DNA of 14,280 nt from Omnitrophica bacterium RIFCSPLOWO2_01_FULL_45_10b (lineage in GTDB: Bacteria > Omnitrophota > Omnitrophia > Omnitrophales > Danuiimicrobiaceae). The stretch is from NCBI GenBank assembly GCA_001804205.1, contig MHFM01000074.1, positions 1 to 14,280 on the forward strand, read 5' to 3'. The position numbers and the translations under genes are program-made. Below are positions 13,360 to 14,280 of this stretch, piece by piece; positions within the stretch are counted from its first letter, which is position 1; each line of letters opens with the position of its first letter. The notes under the pieces were generated by a model, which had not been told where the DNA came from, searched no databases, and saw only the letters and a program-made list of their open reading frames with translations.

Positions 13360-14280
13360 TTACGCCTCAACTTTTATTCTTCCCGACATCAGCTTTGGCA
13401 GAAGGGAATCACGGATTTGATTTAGAGTTTCATTCTCGAAAATATTTGCGGCCACTTTTCCAAAAAATCCGGAGACAGCCTTCTCATACCTATCACGCAG
13501 ATCGACCCCGGGCAAAATTATAGGGTATTTATTGATGGCTGTCTGAGTAATTAAGGGTTGCGTTGTGCCAACATTGAGTGCGTCATAATTTATAGATTTT
13601 AGAATCTGATGCGCAAACTCAAAATGTTTTGATTTTATTACCAAAGTATTATCCGAAGGGAATGACGGAATAGAAACTCTTTGAACAACTCCATGTGTGC
13701 CAACTCGTCCGATAACTAGAATAGGTTCTGAATAGAGACTTTCTTTAACAAATCCCATTACAGAACTCGCACCAAGCAATGGGATAGAAAATTCCGGAGT
13801 CTTTATCTCTGACTTTGCCCCTGGTCGTTTTCCACTTTCAATTTCAATAATTTCGCCTAATGTTCCAACACGCCATCCCTCGGGAATCTCGCCGAGTTCG
13901 GAATCCACCATTCGGCCGCCGGAATCTTTGTAGGGCCGACCTTTTTCATCTGGAAAATTGAAATCCACAAACCAGCGTTTGAAAAACGCCTGCGCGACCG
14001 CTTCCAGCGTTTTATTCATCTGTTGATTCAGCTCAATTTTTTCATCCAGATCCGAAAGAATTTTGGCAATTGCGCGTTGTTGAGGAAGGGGCGGCATTTT
14101 TAGATCTAAATTGTAAAATGAATCCCGGCTGGTCGAAGGAATGGCCGAGCCGCTGTCCATGCCATTTATGTCTTGAGTCAGCAATTGGTAATATGCCCAT
14201 CTCATGTCAAAATCGACTTTGGGTTTCAAATAGAATGCGGTATCAATCACATAACACGGGCTTGATGAATAATGGATTCC
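13360..14280 (-). CDS. hsdS: Type I restriction specificity subunit HsdS (N-terminal part outside the window)
   Basis: The frame is open to the window edge, giving 306 visible residues; a GTG at 14250 is internal and not the start. The visible part begins near the end of the first target-recognition domain (CYVIDTAFYL, MRWAYYQLL, SGSAIPSTSR). The central conserved helix follows: PPLPQQRAIAKILSDLDEKI, then MNKTLEAVAQAFFKRWFVDF. The second target-recognition domain starts at WRVGTLGEIIEIESGKRPG, and the C-terminal conserved repeat ends DSLLPKLMSGRIKVEA. HsdS recognises the two halves of the bipartite DNA site and holds HsdM and HsdR together. It is intact as far as seen. The methylase gene hsdM presumably lies upstream, to the right. 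Operon partners on the left are the orphan ORF, the zinc-ribbon gene, hsdR and fic. Confidence 0.93.
   Translation of the reverse strand, partial: GIHYSSSPCYVIDTAFYLKPKVDFDMRWAYYQLLTQDINGMDSGSAIPSTSRDSFYNLDLKMPPLPQQRAIAKILSDLDEKIELNQQMNKTLEAVAQAFFKRWFVDFNFPDEKGRPYKDSGGRMVDSELGEIPEGWRVGTLGEIIEIESGKRPGAKSEIKTPEFSIPLLGASSVMGFVKESLYSEPILVIGRVGTHGVVQRVSIPSFPSDNTLVIKSKHFEFAHQILKSINYDALNVGTTQPLITQTAINKYPIILPGVDLRDRYEKAVSGFFGKVAANIFENETLNQIRDSLLPKLMSGRIKVEA

Overview
The window looks like chromosomal DNA of a Gram-negative bacterium of moderate G+C, probably an environmental lineage. It carries the C-terminal half of an RND/MMPL-type inner-membrane exporter and a gene for a PEP-CTERM protein; such proteins belong to exosortase systems of outer-membrane bacteria. 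I cannot name the phylum. After the exporter nearly every gene lies on the minus strand, and much of the window is a defence island.

Left part (1-2150): the tail of the RND exporter, a small unrecognised protein read from a TTG start, then about 650 bases without a gene, full of strong nested palindromes. Next comes an AbiE-type toxin-antitoxin pair (abiEii toxin and abiEi antitoxin, overlapping by ATGA; 2148-3664). It has a visible promoter and a two-armed inverted-repeat operator. Beside the operator lies the decayed tail of an excisionase-like HTH protein. The whole cassette is bracketed by a 41/42-bp direct repeat (1875-1915 and 3990-4031), which suggests that it arrived, or can leave, as a unit.

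Middle (4100-6810): a PEP-CTERM protein with a possible sigma-54 promoter; a CYTH (class IV adenylate cyclase/triphosphatase-like) protein; a DUF6933-like protein; and, on the plus strand, a compact candidate small RNA with a well-matched sigma-70 promoter and a rho-independent terminator. Between this RNA and the fic gene are three successive families of short repeats. Paired GCTAACA motifs recur four times between 2010 and 5672.

Right part (6800-14280): one minus-strand operon, read from the right edge: hsdS (5' end outside the window; hsdM is presumably further upstream), an orphan 204-residue protein, a leftover second HsdS C-terminal tail, a zinc-ribbon protein with three membrane segments, hsdR, an unrecorded 57-residue ORF, and fic. 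HsdR carries a C-terminal LexA/UmuD-like S24 peptidase domain with an apparent Ser-Lys dyad. Fic carries its own inhibitory motif. A type I restriction system containing a membrane zinc-ribbon protein, an orphan protein, a protease-fused motor subunit and a coupled Fic AMP-transferase is the strongest candidate here for an undescribed composite defence system. The repeated HsdS tail suggests that accessory genes enter it by recombination at that conserved sequence.
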